A stretch of 64,000 nucleotides of DNA, from assembly GCF_025370785.1 (NCBI RefSeq), contig NZ_JAMXFA010000010.1, forward strand, positions 32,186 to 96,185, in the 5' to 3' direction. This stretch comes from Laspinema olomoucense D3b. Lineage in GTDB: Bacteria; Cyanobacteriota; Cyanobacteriia; Cyanobacteriales; Laspinemataceae. The position numbers were made by a program, and so were the translations under genes. Shown in pieces: positions 28,503 to 38,118 of this stretch; within the stretch, counting starts at the first letter, position 1; every line of letters starts with the position of its first letter. The notes beneath the pieces were generated by a model, which was not told the DNA's origin, made no database searches, and saw only the letters and a list, made by a program, of their open reading frames with translations.

Positions 28503-28991
28503 TTAGGGCTTGAGAATAGAAAGAATTATACCAGTAGTGGAGGTCGGAACTTCAATTTTACAAAGTTCGATGTGGCCCCCATAGCTTTGCACTGTTGGGG
28601 CTTCGGGTAGACTCTCTACGGTCCAGTCTCCGCCTTTAACGTAGATATCAGGCTGGAGGGCCTCCAGGAGGGTGATGGCGGTGGGTTCGTTAAAAATAAT
28701 CACCCCATCTACGGGTTTTAAGGCGCAAAGCACTTCGGCCCTTTGGATTTCTGGGATAATGGGTCGGGGGGGCATCCCGGATTGGGCGGGTTTGATGGTT
28801 TGGACGGAGCGATCGCTATTCAGACCCACCACCAGGGTCTGGCCCAAGGATTTGGCGGTTTGAAGGTAGCGAACATGACCCACATGAAGCAGATCGAAAC
28901 AGCCATTGGTAAAGACCAAGGGCCGCCACTGTTCAGGGTGAGCGGCGATCGCTTCAACTAGGGTAGAAATCGTGTAAAGACCAGAAATCAT
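28503..28991 (-). CDS. Nucleotidyltransferase of the HldE C-terminal (RfaE2) type
   Basis: The 162-residue enzyme has the nucleotidyltransferase signature FTNGCFDLLHVGHVRYL with the HxGH motif and a later STTGIILSI (the ISSTxII-like motif). This matches the ADP-heptose adenylyltransferase domain of HldE. The kinase domain is absent and no heptose pathway genes are adjacent, so the sugar substrate is uncertain. In cyanobacteria this enzyme is often annotated as a heptose-1-phosphate adenylyltransferase. Confidence 0.85.
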   Translation of the reverse strand: MISGLYTISTLVEAIAAHPEQWRPLVFTNGCFDLLHVGHVRYLQTAKSLGQTLVVGLNSDRSVQTIKPAQSGMPPRPIIPEIQRAEVLCALKPVDGVIIFNEPTAITLLEALQPDIYVKGGDWTVESLPEAPTVQSYGGHIELCKIEVPTSTTGIILSILKP

Positions 28992-29048
28992 GGGTTATTC
29001 TAAAACAGCAAACAGCAGCAATTTGATACCCTCGGGTTCCCCTAAAAC

Positions 29049-29795
29049 CTAGTTCGCTTCAGGTTCACTTCCCGGTCGATATCCATGTTCAAAGGCAAAA
29101 CGCACCAGTTGGGAGCGATTTTCTAATCCCAATTTACTCAGAATTCGACTCAGATGAGTCTGTACTGTCCGGGGACTAATCACTAAACGCGTTGCAATTT
29201 GTTTATTGGGATGGCCTTGAATCACTTCCCAAAAGACTCGCGCTTCCGCAGGGGTCAGAGGCAGGGGTTCTGGCTGCATCGGACTCAGGTCCTCGGACTC
29301 AACCCGGTGGCGATGCCACCCATCTGCGGGATCGTGAATCGGTTGCACCGACTCTTCCTCAGTGCTAGGGGGGGAAGTCTGGGGGGTAAACTGCTGCATC
29401 AACCGGATCATTTCGGCATGAATCCGTCGCGATCGCTCTAATTGGGCCTCGATTTTCGCCACTAACTCTAACGGTTCAAACGGTTTAATCAAGTAATCAT
29501 CAGCCCCGATCGCGTGACCTTCTATGCGATCGTCCAGTTCTCCCTTGCTCGATAGAAAGATAAACGGAACCAACTTCCCCGCCGGATTCGTGCGCAGACG
29601 CCGACAAAATTCAAATCCGTCCATCAACGGCATCATCACGTCTGATACCACCAAATCTGGTGGATCCCGCTTGAACAGGTTTAAGGCTTCCACTCCTGAA
29701 TCTGCTTCTTCCACTACAAATCCCTGCTTTTCCAAATGCCGCTTCAGCATCATTCGCAGGGTTTTATCATCATCAACCACTAAAATTCGTTTCAT
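29049..29795 (-). CDS. LuxR/NarL-type response regulator
   Basis: The 248-residue protein has a receiver domain with acidic pocket VVDDDKT, phospho-acceptor Asp52 in VSDVMMPLMDG and Lys in LIKPFEPLEL. An approximately 45-residue acidic linker follows, then a LuxR-type helix-turn-helix domain (LTPAEARVFWEVIQG, ATRLVISPRTVQTHLSRI, NRSQLVRFAFEHGY). It should be a DNA-binding output protein. No kinase is adjacent, and the target genes are unknown. Confidence 0.9.
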   Translation of the reverse strand: MKRILVVDDDKTLRMMLKRHLEKQGFVVEEADSGVEALNLFKRDPPDLVVSDVMMPLMDGFEFCRRLRTNPAGKLVPFIFLSSKGELDDRIEGHAIGADDYLIKPFEPLELVAKIEAQLERSRRIHAEMIRLMQQFTPQTSPPSTEEESVQPIHDPADGWHRHRVESEDLSPMQPEPLPLTPAEARVFWEVIQGHPNKQIATRLVISPRTVQTHLSRILSKLGLENRSQLVRFAFEHGYRPGSEPEAN

Positions 29796-30658
29796 CTGTG
29801 TGAGCCGCTACACCTAAGTTGCTGCTGGGTATCATCAGATAGGCTGACAGGTTTTGCTTGGATCATTCTATTCGCGCTCATCTTAGGGGCTCCTGGGTGC
29901 ATCTGTTCCAAGTCAGTCATGAAGTTGCCTCCGCCGGACCCCCCGCACAAAGCGGTAATTGCCCTTAACCCTACAGACCTGCTCGTTTGCCTTGGGACTC
30001 ACGAGTGACTCAGTTCCCTTCCATAGTGATTTAGAGATACCCTCGAACCGATAACTAGGGTCATAAAGTGTTTGCTACAGGTCATCCTTAATTTTAGAAT
30101 GTTCTTGTAGCAACTTGCCTCAAAGGTGGCAGTTAGGATCACAACAATCAGCGATCGCATCCTGAACAATGAGGGATTTTAACCCAGGACGTCTCTAAAT
30201 GCAACTTCTCTGATATTGCCTAAATCCATTTTAACTGATTCCATCCCTACTCGGCTCAGATTGGATCTGATAGGTTTTTTCCTATCCTACATTGGGTTGA
30301 AGCGTGATCCAAATTTGGCAATAAGCTGGAATTCTATTCTAACAGTAAATTATCGGTATATAAATGACCAAGACTCCCTTTTTCATCCTTTAATAATATT
30401 CAATACCCCAAATCAAGGTCATCAATGAGGAGAATCTGATGGTCTTTAAAAGCATCAAGAGCGCGGCTACAGTCAAGCTCTGAACCGGAGTTTTTCCTCC
30501 GAGGAGTGGGTTCTGAAACCGCTCCTTTAAATGGGGTAAAATTTAATATAATATTGAGGGGGATTGCTGGAGTTTCAATAGGCTTTCTCCCGGGAGAGGC
30601 TGGGAACAAAAATAAAAGAAATTCACTTATTTGTGTTCCCCGCCTTTGTTCGGAAAAA
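29796..30658. other. 863-base gap with no supported gene
   Basis: This is the longest empty stretch outside the repeats. The left part should hold the promoter of the response regulator. The region is AT-rich near 30220-30400. A minus-strand frame at 30400-30609 has a short charged stretch (SEPTPRRKNSGSEL) and looks like a decayed or chance frame rather than a gene. I recognise no RNA gene. Confidence 0.4.
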
Positions 30659-32401
30659 TTACAAAATAACCGTAGGGGGATTGGGCACTAATCCGGAAAT
30701 TTTTCCACCGATCATTGCCGACTGGTAATCAAACATTGTCCCCCCATATTGCATTAACACTTGCATCAGTTCCATTTCTGCACGGCGGGGTAACATGGTT
30801 TTCCAGGCTTTCAAGGCTTCCAAAATGGTAGAGCCATTAAACGAGGCTCCACTGCGATGGGCAGCAACTTCCTGATTCTCTCCTCGCCAATTTTTGGGAA
30901 CATAACCGAGGGGAATTAACATGGATGTTTCCACTTTTTCGAGTAATAATCCCAGGCGTTTAAACCGTTGAACCTCGAAGTGGGTGGGGTGATTTTCTAC
31001 CCACTGTTTGACGATGCGATCGCTGAGCACTTCGGTTTTTAGGCGTTGGATCGCGGCAAACAGGGATTGACTGGAATCTTTGACGCAGGATGTAGCAGGA
31101 GTCACCACCGAGGCCCCGTTTCCGGGTCCGGTGCGATATCGGCTTTCCATGAAGGCGAGTTCCTGGAGGATGGTTTGCAGGGGGTCAAAGCGGCGATCGC
31201 CAAATTGATAGGGGACGGTGAGTTCGGGAATGCGAATGACTACATCGGAAACCGGCACTGTGTACATCCACCCCCGCTTGAAACTCCCCATATAGGAGTG
31301 CCAGCGATGAGCACCGGCGATCACGCCTTCGCGGTTATGTCCATATACTTGGCGATATACTAAATCAAAGCGTAAATTCCCCGTAAATTCATCGGCAATG
31401 ACTTGGGCAAACCCAAAGGCAAAATGTCCCGGGACCAAACCTAGGATAGCGCGATCGCCCCGTTCTCCTCCACGCCAGCCGAAGGTATGCACCACCAAGC
31501 CTACATCCCCTTTATACCACAATTCTCGGGTGCGTTTTTGCATCAAATCCGGCGATCGGTGGTTACCATAGAGGATACCGCCATTGTTATCCACCAGAGT
31601 GCGTTCCATGCGATGCAAGGGAATTTGTTCCCACTTGGATTCTACAAAGTGCTGACGAGTTTCCTCCCGTCCACTTAACATCCGTGTTGGCGCCAGGGAA
31701 AGGGCTGCTGCGGGTTCGATCGCCGCGACGATAAACAATCCCTCGGGATTGTGAGTCCCATAAATATACCATCCCTCGCTATTGAGGGGAGAGGCTTCAA
31801 TATCTACAATAGAACTTTGTTCCACTTGATGCCCTGAATGTATAAAGCCCGCATCCGCCAAGGCGATCGTTTCTTCTCCCCCATCAAAATTTCGGGTTTG
31901 GGGGTTATAGTGTCTGACCCGGTAGCGGTTGTCTCCTGCTGATGCCACAAAGCGCACGAAGGCTTTTTGAACCCCGACAATTTGGATCGGTTCATCCCCA
32001 ATACTCACAACCCAGGTATTTCCGACTTGTTCCACCGTCTGAACATCCAGTTCGACCTGAATATCATCCTCGGTTCTAGCACCGGCTAGGGATTCTAAGG
32101 GGCTAACTTTTGACCATCCCTCTAACCGGGTGGGGTGGATATTAAAATTCTCCATACTTTGACGCGTAGTGTCATCAAAGTGAATATCTGTAACTGCTCG
32201 GTTGAGCCAGGTTTGATGAATGGAGTTTGAATGCCATTTGAGCCAGACGGTTTGACCTGTGAGATGGCTGTAGGTTTCTGGGGTATTTTGTAGGGTGAGG
32301 TAAACGCCTCCGTCACTATGACGTTGTGCCAGGGAGGGTAAGATTAATTGTCCAGTCCATTGGGCGATCGGTCGGTAGATCTGACCACTGATTGAGCTCA
32401 T
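30659..32401 (-). CDS. Large conserved cyanobacterial protein of unknown function
   Basis: The 580-residue product has no signal peptide or clear membrane segment. The N-terminal part reads as beta-rich (TGQLILPSLAQRHSDGGVYL). The middle and end contain well-formed motifs (LWYKGDVGLVVHTFGWRGGERGD, FAFGFAQVIADEFTGNLRFDL, VYGHNREGVIAGAHRWHSYMG, MLPRRAEMELMQVLMQYGG). I recall the C-terminal part as a module that accompanies predicted CPBP (CAAX) proteases in some cyanobacteria, but no protease part is present here. No function is assigned. Confidence 0.7.
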   Translation of the reverse strand: MSSISGQIYRPIAQWTGQLILPSLAQRHSDGGVYLTLQNTPETYSHLTGQTVWLKWHSNSIHQTWLNRAVTDIHFDDTTRQSMENFNIHPTRLEGWSKVSPLESLAGARTEDDIQVELDVQTVEQVGNTWVVSIGDEPIQIVGVQKAFVRFVASAGDNRYRVRHYNPQTRNFDGGEETIALADAGFIHSGHQVEQSSIVDIEASPLNSEGWYIYGTHNPEGLFIVAAIEPAAALSLAPTRMLSGREETRQHFVESKWEQIPLHRMERTLVDNNGGILYGNHRSPDLMQKRTRELWYKGDVGLVVHTFGWRGGERGDRAILGLVPGHFAFGFAQVIADEFTGNLRFDLVYRQVYGHNREGVIAGAHRWHSYMGSFKRGWMYTVPVSDVVIRIPELTVPYQFGDRRFDPLQTILQELAFMESRYRTGPGNGASVVTPATSCVKDSSQSLFAAIQRLKTEVLSDRIVKQWVENHPTHFEVQRFKRLGLLLEKVETSMLIPLGYVPKNWRGENQEVAAHRSGASFNGSTILEALKAWKTMLPRRAEMELMQVLMQYGGTMFDYQSAMIGGKISGLVPNPPTVIL

Positions 32402-32544
32402 AGCTGTCCGTGATAATTAAACATGGGTAAAGAATATTCTTTTATGATTTACAAGAGGCGATCGCCTGTTCTGGACAAAGTAGGCGATCGCCTAAATTAG
32501 CCGTTGCAAAATGAGCTTAAAAATTTCTGAACTGAAGTGCAATC

Positions 32545-32574
32545 CTAAATCCAGGTATCCACCCGGATTTAGGG
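32545..32574 (-). terminator. Hairpin after cysE
   Basis: CCTAAATCC (32545-32553) pairs with GGATTTAGG (32566-32574), loop of 12 bases. It lies just after the cysE stop on the minus strand, but no T run follows, so it is only a possible transcript end. Confidence 0.45.
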
Positions 32575-32599
32575 TTAATTAAATTTAGGGCATTTTTGC

Positions 32600-33523
32600 T
32601 TAAATTCCTGCCCCATCCAAGAAGTCCTCAATTACCTGATTGTTCACCTGAGAATTCAGTCCGAGAACGTGAAAATCTAAGTAGCCATTCTGGTTATGGT
32701 AATGCTCCAAAGGATGGCGTCTTAAAAATGTCCCCCGCTGTGCTTTCATTCGTTCCACTTCTTGCTCTAGGAATTTAATCCGCTCAAATAAAGCCCGAAT
32801 CGCTTCAGCTTCTGGGTCTTGTAATGATTCTCGCTCTAAGGAAATGACGCGATCGCCCCGACGGCGGATAATTCGCCCGGGCACTCCCACCACGGTACAA
32901 TCAGCAGGAATATGGCGCAAAACGACCGAACCAGCACCAATCCGGACATTATCTCCAATCTGAATATTTCCGAGTATTTTCGCCCCCGCACCTACGACGA
33001 CATTTTCGCCTAGGGTCGGGTGACGTTTTCCGATTTCTTTTCCCGTACCGCCCAGGGTCACGCCCTGGTAAATTAGCACGTTGTTCCCAACAATGGCTGT
33101 TTCCCCAATGACGACACCCACCCCATGATCGATGAAGACACATTGTCCGATCTGAGCCCCGGGGTGAATTTCAATCCCCGTAAAAAAGCGCAGGATTTGG
33201 GAAATCAACCGAGGCACAACGGGGATTCCTCTGTTATGAAGCTCATGAGCAACTCGATGGCCCATGATGGCGTGCAAACTGGGGTAACAAAGGAGCACTT
33301 CTAACCAGTTTTTGGCGGCAGGATCGCGATCGAGAATGTTTTGAAACTCCACCTTGAGGGTGTTGAAGACTGATAAGGGTGACTTCCCAGTAGCAGTTGG
33401 GGCGGAGTCTCGGTGACGATTGTGAGGCCCGCTCTCTTGCTTGCCCTCTAACTGGGAAGAGGGGGACTCCGGAGTGAAACCATCTTCCAGGAGCGATCGG
33501 GGTTGTCTTACTGGCTCAGGCAT
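32600..33523 (-). CDS. cysE: Serine O-acetyltransferase
   Basis: CysE makes O-acetylserine, the acceptor for sulfide in cysteine synthesis. The 307-residue protein has the helical N-terminal domain (FQNILDRDPAAKNWLEVL, YPSLHAIMGHRVAHEL) and left-handed beta-helix hexapeptide repeats (TGIEIHPGAQIG, FIDHGVGVVIGETA, TVVGVPGRIIRR). The catalytic His is in IDHGVG. It has an extra N-terminal segment of about 60 residues (Ser/Pro-rich) and a coiled-coil tail. The ATG at 33523 is chosen; a GTG lies 14 codons upstream. It is divergent from cysK, a natural pathway partner. Confidence 0.95.
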   Translation of the reverse strand: MPEPVRQPRSLLEDGFTPESPSSQLEGKQESGPHNRHRDSAPTATGKSPLSVFNTLKVEFQNILDRDPAAKNWLEVLLCYPSLHAIMGHRVAHELHNRGIPVVPRLISQILRFFTGIEIHPGAQIGQCVFIDHGVGVVIGETAIVGNNVLIYQGVTLGGTGKEIGKRHPTLGENVVVGAGAKILGNIQIGDNVRIGAGSVVLRHIPADCTVVGVPGRIIRRRGDRVISLERESLQDPEAEAIRALFERIKFLEQEVERMKAQRGTFLRRHPLEHYHNQNGYLDFHVLGLNSQVNNQVIEDFLDGAGI

Positions 33524-33996
33524 AAGGTTTACCGCGTTCAGGCTATGAATAATCCCCGGTAACACCTAGATGTTACCGGATTTTTTGAGTCTGTCATAAC
33601 TGACCCAAAAAAGCAAGGGTATCGGGATGGGTTTGTGAAAAAACGCGGCAACCGGGAGGGATTAGCTCCACAGAAAGCTCACACATCACAGATGATATCT
33701 CTCGTACCTGGGCTGGGTCTTCCCGACCCAAGTCCCAAACTTTAATGATTATTTAAGAAAAATTTAAACTATTTCGCCAAAGGTGATCCTGCAAATTAAA
33801 TCTCCCGAAGTCGGCTTAAAACCAAAGGGCACTCACCCCTTGCTTTTTTTTGCAATCTGTGTAAAACTCAAAAAAGTTCTTAATCTCCGGTATCTCCATC
33901 AAGTTAGCGGGGATTAAAGACTGCTCCTTGCTGACCTGCTCAACTGGAAAGTGTTCAGGGTCAGCCCCTCGGTTAATGTTAGGAGGTCGGGTCACT
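33524..33996. promoter_or_regulatory. Shared 473-base region between divergent cysE and cysK
   Basis: No gene is seen. The region must carry both promoters and is a good place for control by sulfur status, possibly by the CRP-family protein encoded at 36787. The cysK side ends with a strong AGGAGGT at 33981-33987, ten bases from its start. No operator could be assigned by eye. Confidence 0.5.
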
Positions 33997-35025
33997 ATGC
34001 GAATCGCTAAGGATGTAACAGAACTCATTGGTCGGACGCCCCTGGTTCAACTCAATCGGATTCCGGCTGCCGATAACTGCGTTGCTACAATTGTACTTAA
34101 AGCCGAAGGGATGAACCCAGCGGCTTCGGTCAAAGATCGAATTGGGTTCGGGATGATTAGTGCGGCGGAGGAAGCAGGGCTAATTAAACCGGGGAAAACG
34201 ATTTTAGTCGAACCCACTTCGGGAAATACCGGGATTGCTCTGGCGATGGTGGCGGCGGCGAAAGGGTATCGATTGATTCTGACGATGCCAGAAACAATGA
34301 GCTTAGAGCGACGGGCGATGCTGAAAGCATACGGGGCTCAGGTGATTTTGACTCCTGGGGTAGAAGGGATGAGTGGGGCGATCGCCCGGGCGGAAGATAT
34401 TCTACGCACTACTCCTGATGCATTTATGTTGCAACAATTTAAAAATCCTGCTAATCCCCAAATTCACCGGGAAACAACGGCAGAAGAAATTTGGGCTGAT
34501 ACCGATGGCAAGGTAGATATTGTCATTGCCGGAGTCGGAACAGGGGGCACTATTACGGGAGTCGCGGAGGTGATTAAACAGCGAAAACCCGGGTTCCGGG
34601 CGATCGCTGTTGAACCAGCCAATAGTCCAGTCTTGTCGGACGGACGTTCCGGATCCCATAAAATCCAAGGGATTGGCGCAGGATTTATCCCCGAAGTTCT
34701 GCGGGTTGATCTGATTGATGAAGTGATTACGGTCAGGGATGATGAGGCGATGGCTTATGGGCGGCGTCTGGCGACGGAAGAAGGCTTATTGTCCGGTATC
34801 TCCAGTGGTGCGGCCTTAGCTGCTGCGATCAAAGTCGGCAGACGCCCAGAAAATGCGGGTCGTTTGATTGTCATGATCCAGCCTAGCTTTGGAGAACGCT
34901 ATTTGAGTACGCCCATGTATCAAGACCTTGAACCGTTTGAGTGGCAGGAATCGGCAACCCTGGGGGTTCAGTCCTCTACCTCATTGCACTTCGGGGAGAG
35001 AAAATCCGCTGAAAGCGTTGTCTAA
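33997..35025 (+). CDS. cysK: Cysteine synthase (O-acetylserine sulfhydrylase)
   Basis: CysK replaces the acetyl group of O-acetylserine with sulfide to make cysteine. The 342-residue PLP enzyme has the cofactor Lys46 in NPAASVKDR, the PLP phosphate loop [11 protein letters not shown], and the substrate loop [13 protein letters not shown]. The ATG at 33997 follows AGGAGGT. It is divergent from cysE and followed at 164 bases by the FAD-binding gene. It may be the sulfur-starvation isoform rather than the only cysteine synthase, given the encapsulin genes downstream; that is inference. Confidence 0.95.
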   Translation: MRIAKDVTELIGRTPLVQLNRIPAADNCVATIVLKAEGMNPAASVKDRIGFGMISAAEEAGLIKPGKTILVEPTSGNTGIALAMVAAAKGYRLILTMPETMSLERRAMLKAYGAQVILTPGVEGMSGAIARAEDILRTTPDAFMLQQFKNPANPQIHRETTAEEIWADTDGKVDIVIAGVGTGGTITGVAEVIKQRKPGFRAIAVEPANSPVLSDGRSGSHKIQGIGAGFIPEVLRVDLIDEVITVRDDEAMAYGRRLATEEGLLSGISSGAALAAAIKVGRRPENAGRLIVMIQPSFGERYLSTPMYQDLEPFEWQESATLGVQSSTSLHFGERKSAESVV

Positions 35026-35189
35026 AAAGGCTTCAGGGCGGTTTTTGACAGAGTTTAAAAACCGCTTCTGGTGGTTGCTCTATCTGGGTCGAGTGGTGAA
35101 CCCTTCAAGGATTTGAATCATCCGGCGGGCGATCGCCGTGGAGCTATCCTTGAACATTGCATGATTTTGTATAATAAATTCCCAAGCCT

Positions 35190-36581
35190 GTGAAAATGGA
35201 GAATTTACCCCTTGAAATAGCGATTGTGGGAGGGGGCTTGAGCGGGGCGCTAGTGGCAACTCATCTGTTGCGATCGGCCAGCCAACCTCTCACCCTGCAC
35301 CTGATTGAACCCCGTCCGGACTTAGGGCGGGGAATTGCTTACGGCACTAATTATAGCTGTCATTTACTCAATGTTCCCGCAGGGAAGATGAGCGCATTTT
35401 CCGAAGAACCGGATGATTTTTTGCGCTGGATGGTCCGGGAAAAAGATCCCACCGTACAGGCAGATAGTTTTCTTCCCCGTCAAATTTATGGGGAATATAT
35501 TCAAGGGGTATTAGAGCAGTCGGCAGCGGTGGCAGCAGAAAGGGTCCAGTTTAAGCCGAGAACCGATGAGGCGATCGCCGTGAAACCTCACTTACAGGGG
35601 GCGACTGTCTATTTAAAAAGTGGTGAAACCATAGACGCTCACAAAATTGTGTTAGCGTTGGGTAATTTTCCACCAAAAGACCCCCCGGTTCATGATGCTA
35701 GGTTCTACCAGAGTCAGCGTTATATCAGCTACCCTTGGAGTGAGCGCGCCCTGACCGGCTTAAATTCCTCAGATGCTGTCTTACTGATTGGGTCAGGACT
35801 CACAATGGTCGATTTAGCAGTCGCCCTGAAAGAACAAGGTCATACCGGCACGATTTATGGGGTATCGCGGCATGGTCAGTTACCTCATTCTCATCAGTTT
35901 ACCTCACCTTACCCGGCGTTTTTGGCCCCGGAGACGGCCCCGAAAACCCTTCGGGGTTTGTTCCGTCAGGTGCGTGAGGAAGTCGAATCGTCGATCGCCC
36001 GAGGTGATGATTGGCGATCGGTCATCGACTCCCTGCGCCCTATTACTCAGCAGTTATGGCAGCAGATGAGTCCGGGCGATCGCCAACGATTTCTGCGTCA
36101 TGTTCGACCCTACTGGGAAGTGCATCGTCATCGCGTTTCCCCGGGGGTTGCTGAGACGGTAGGGAGGATGCTGGATGCGGGACAACTGGTCCTGTTAGCA
36201 GGTCGAGTTCACGCTTATGAGGAAGATGCAGAAGGGGTGAAGGTCTCGGTTAGCACCCGGGGAACTGGACACCGGAAAGTGTTGGAGGTGAAGCGGGTGA
36301 TCAATTGTACGGGGAGTGAATGTGACTATCGTAAGTTCCAGCATCCCCTGATTGTGAATCTACGATCGCAAAATCTGATCCGTCCTGACCCCCTCGCCCT
36401 CGGCTTGGATGTCGCCGAGAATGGGGCCATCCGCAACAGCGAGGGAGTAGTATCTCAACTGTTTTATACCTTGGGTTCTCCACGCAAAGGGGGACTCTGG
36501 GAGACCACTGCCGTTCGAGAAATTCGGCAACAAGCGGTAGAACTATCCCGAGAATTGCTGCGATCGCCTCAAACTGATTAG
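35190..36581 (+). CDS. FAD/NAD(P)-binding oxidoreductase (COG4529-like)
   Basis: The 463-residue flavoprotein has an N-terminal dinucleotide-binding motif (IAIVGGGLSGALVATHLL), the HLLNVPAGKMSAFSE segment typical of this group, and a second nucleotide-binding motif (AVLLIGSGLTMVDLAVAL). It resembles the FAD-NAD(P)-binding and flavin monooxygenase-like proteins of COG4529. The substrate is unknown. Its place between cysK and the CRP regulator suggests a role in sulfur or nitrogen compound use. The start is a GTG at 35190, or the ATG two codons later. Confidence 0.85.
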   Translation: MKMENLPLEIAIVGGGLSGALVATHLLRSASQPLTLHLIEPRPDLGRGIAYGTNYSCHLLNVPAGKMSAFSEEPDDFLRWMVREKDPTVQADSFLPRQIYGEYIQGVLEQSAAVAAERVQFKPRTDEAIAVKPHLQGATVYLKSGETIDAHKIVLALGNFPPKDPPVHDARFYQSQRYISYPWSERALTGLNSSDAVLLIGSGLTMVDLAVALKEQGHTGTIYGVSRHGQLPHSHQFTSPYPAFLAPETAPKTLRGLFRQVREEVESSIARGDDWRSVIDSLRPITQQLWQQMSPGDRQRFLRHVRPYWEVHRHRVSPGVAETVGRMLDAGQLVLLAGRVHAYEEDAEGVKVSVSTRGTGHRKVLEVKRVINCTGSECDYRKFQHPLIVNLRSQNLIRPDPLALGLDVAENGAIRNSEGVVSQLFYTLGSPRKGGLWETTAVREIRQQAVELSRELLRSPQTD

Positions 36582-36670
36582 CAATATACTTCAAAACTGC
36601 CTGATTTCCAGTGGCGATCGTAAGGAATTTCCATAAAAAAAGTTCTGCCTTAGAAGTTTAGCAGAATCGG

Positions 36671-36709
36671 GAAAGCCCCCCTGATTAAGGGGGGTTGGGG
36701 GGATCTTTC
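36671..36709. repeat. GC-rich palindromic repeat upstream of the CRP-family gene
   Basis: CCCCCCTGATTAAGGGGGG (36676-36694) is a palindrome, followed by TTGGGGGGATC. The outer GAAAG and CTTTC can extend the structure. Related runs occur at 42425-42497. It may terminate the FAD gene transcript, but it is of a type scattered through cyanobacterial genomes. Confidence 0.7.
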
Positions 36710-36786
36710 ATAGAAAATTTTATTTTTTGGAGTTCCCTAACTTAATACGTCCAATTTTTAGGGCTATAGCCCTAGGATAATTAGCA

Positions 36787-37377
36787 ATGACTGTTTCTCC
36801 TCTTGACCTCAAATTTTCTGAACAACTCCGTCAAAGTGCTTTTACAAAGCGCTCTTTACTCCCTTTAAATCCGCGATCGCTGTGGAAAATTGAAACCGGC
36901 GTGGTTCGCAGCATCACCTGGTTTGAAGATGGCACCTCAATCACCTTGGGAATCTGGGGTCCCGGTGATATTGTCGGGCGATCGCTTTCCCGGGCGAATC
37001 CTTATCACCTGGAATGCTTAACTAGAGTTGAAGCAACCCTAGTTTCTCAGGAAAAATATCCTCATTTCAGTGATGCACTTCTTCTCCACAGTCAGCGGCT
37101 GGAAGAATTTTTAGAAATTGTTCATACCAAACCTGTTGACGTGGCTTTCTTGCGTTTTTTAAGCTGGCTAGGCCAAAGATTTGGGAAAGAGAATGAATCC
37201 GGGCAACTGATCCAACTGGGGTTGACTCATCAGGAAATCGGCGAAATGATAGGCTCAAGTCGAGTTACGGTGACCCGTTTGTTTAAGGAATTGGAACAAC
37301 AGGGGATTATCCAGCGCCTCCAGCGCAAACAGATCCTTTTACACGAAACTCAACCCTGGTGGCACTATGAAATTTAA
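36787..37377 (+). CDS. CRP/FNR-family transcription regulator, CysR-like
   Basis: The 196-residue protein has a partial cyclic-nucleotide-type sensor domain (GVVRSITWFEDGTSITLGIWGPGDIVG), a dimerisation helix, and a CRP-type helix-turn-helix at about 146-168 (LTHQEIGEMIGSSRVTVTR). There is no cysteine cluster as in FNR. It lies in the cysE/cysK/encapsulin region, as does cysR on pANL of Synechococcus elongatus, so it may control the sulfur genes. Other CRP-family members (NtcA-like, SyCRP-like) are alternatives, though the N-terminus is shorter than NtcA. Confidence 0.88.
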   Translation: MTVSPLDLKFSEQLRQSAFTKRSLLPLNPRSLWKIETGVVRSITWFEDGTSITLGIWGPGDIVGRSLSRANPYHLECLTRVEATLVSQEKYPHFSDALLLHSQRLEEFLEIVHTKPVDVAFLRFLSWLGQRFGKENESGQLIQLGLTHQEIGEMIGSSRVTVTRLFKELEQQGIIQRLQRKQILLHETQPWWHYEI

Positions 37378-37581
37378 GATCCCTTTCCAGTCCTGTTTTT
37401 AAGACACCGTGGAGGGGTTTGACAAAATTGACTTGTAGGGGTTGACAGGTTACTAGAATCAGGGTTATAGTAAAAACATCGGTAACCCGACCAAGTTGCC
37501 GTAGATTAAAAAAATCCCAGGCCAAAACATCCAAGCCCTAGGCTTGATTGGGGCCAAACTAATCCCTGATGGAGCGAGAGA

Positions 37582-38118
37582 ATGGCTATCCTACAACTAG
37601 AAAACCGTAAAATCTATGGGTTGGCGATCGCCACCGTTTTAGGTTCCTTGAATATTGGGTTAGAACGGATTTCCCTTCTAGGCGATCGGGACCTCCATCA
37701 AGTGTTAGAAAAAGATATCCTCAACCCTTTTGAAAAACATCAAGTTTTGCAAACCACTAATTATGCCTTTGACCTCTTGAAAAAGCGGGATGGATATCAA
37801 CAGCGAGACTTGATGGTATTGCACCCCGGTTCTCCGAGTTTATATCCTTTTCTCCTGCGTAGCGATCGCTGGCATACCCATACTCATGCCGAAGGACTGT
37901 ACATCTTATCGGGAGAGTGCATTTTGAGTTTTATTCATCCCAATGGAACTCAAATGCAATTGTTGTTACAACCCGGAGACTATGTAAATATTCCCCGACG
38001 CCTCCCCCATCGGTTTTCCCTCTCCGCTTCCCTGAATCTTAAAGCCGTGCAATACTCATTTACTCCCGAGGGGTGCATTCCAGACTTTGTAAGATATCAA
38101 CCTTTAATCGCGAGTTGA
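37582..38118 (+). CDS. Acireductone dioxygenase-like cupin
   Basis: The 178-residue length and residue pattern match acireductone dioxygenase (ARD) of the methionine salvage pathway. The metal ligands HxHxxxE appear in HTHTHAEGLYILSG (His98, His100, Glu104), and the fourth ligand is His143 in IPRRLPHRF. The middle part (KKRDGYQQRDLMVLHPGSP) fits the ARD region before the metal site. The N-terminus is more divergent. ARD uses Fe or Ni and O2 on a sulfur-containing reductone. The sequence is distant from typical ARD, so a related cupin activity is possible. It lies 592 bases before the encapsulin gene. Confidence 0.72.
   Translation: MAILQLENRKIYGLAIATVLGSLNIGLERISLLGDRDLHQVLEKDILNPFEKHQVLQTTNYAFDLLKKRDGYQQRDLMVLHPGSPSLYPFLLRSDRWHTHTHAEGLYILSGECILSFIHPNGTQMQLLLQPGDYVNIPRRLPHRFSLSASLNLKAVQYSFTPEGCIPDFVRYQPLIAS

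Noticed and set aside
30400..30609. Possible small gene or transposase remnant on the minus strand
   Set aside because: No start signal, no transposase motifs and no terminal repeats could be seen.
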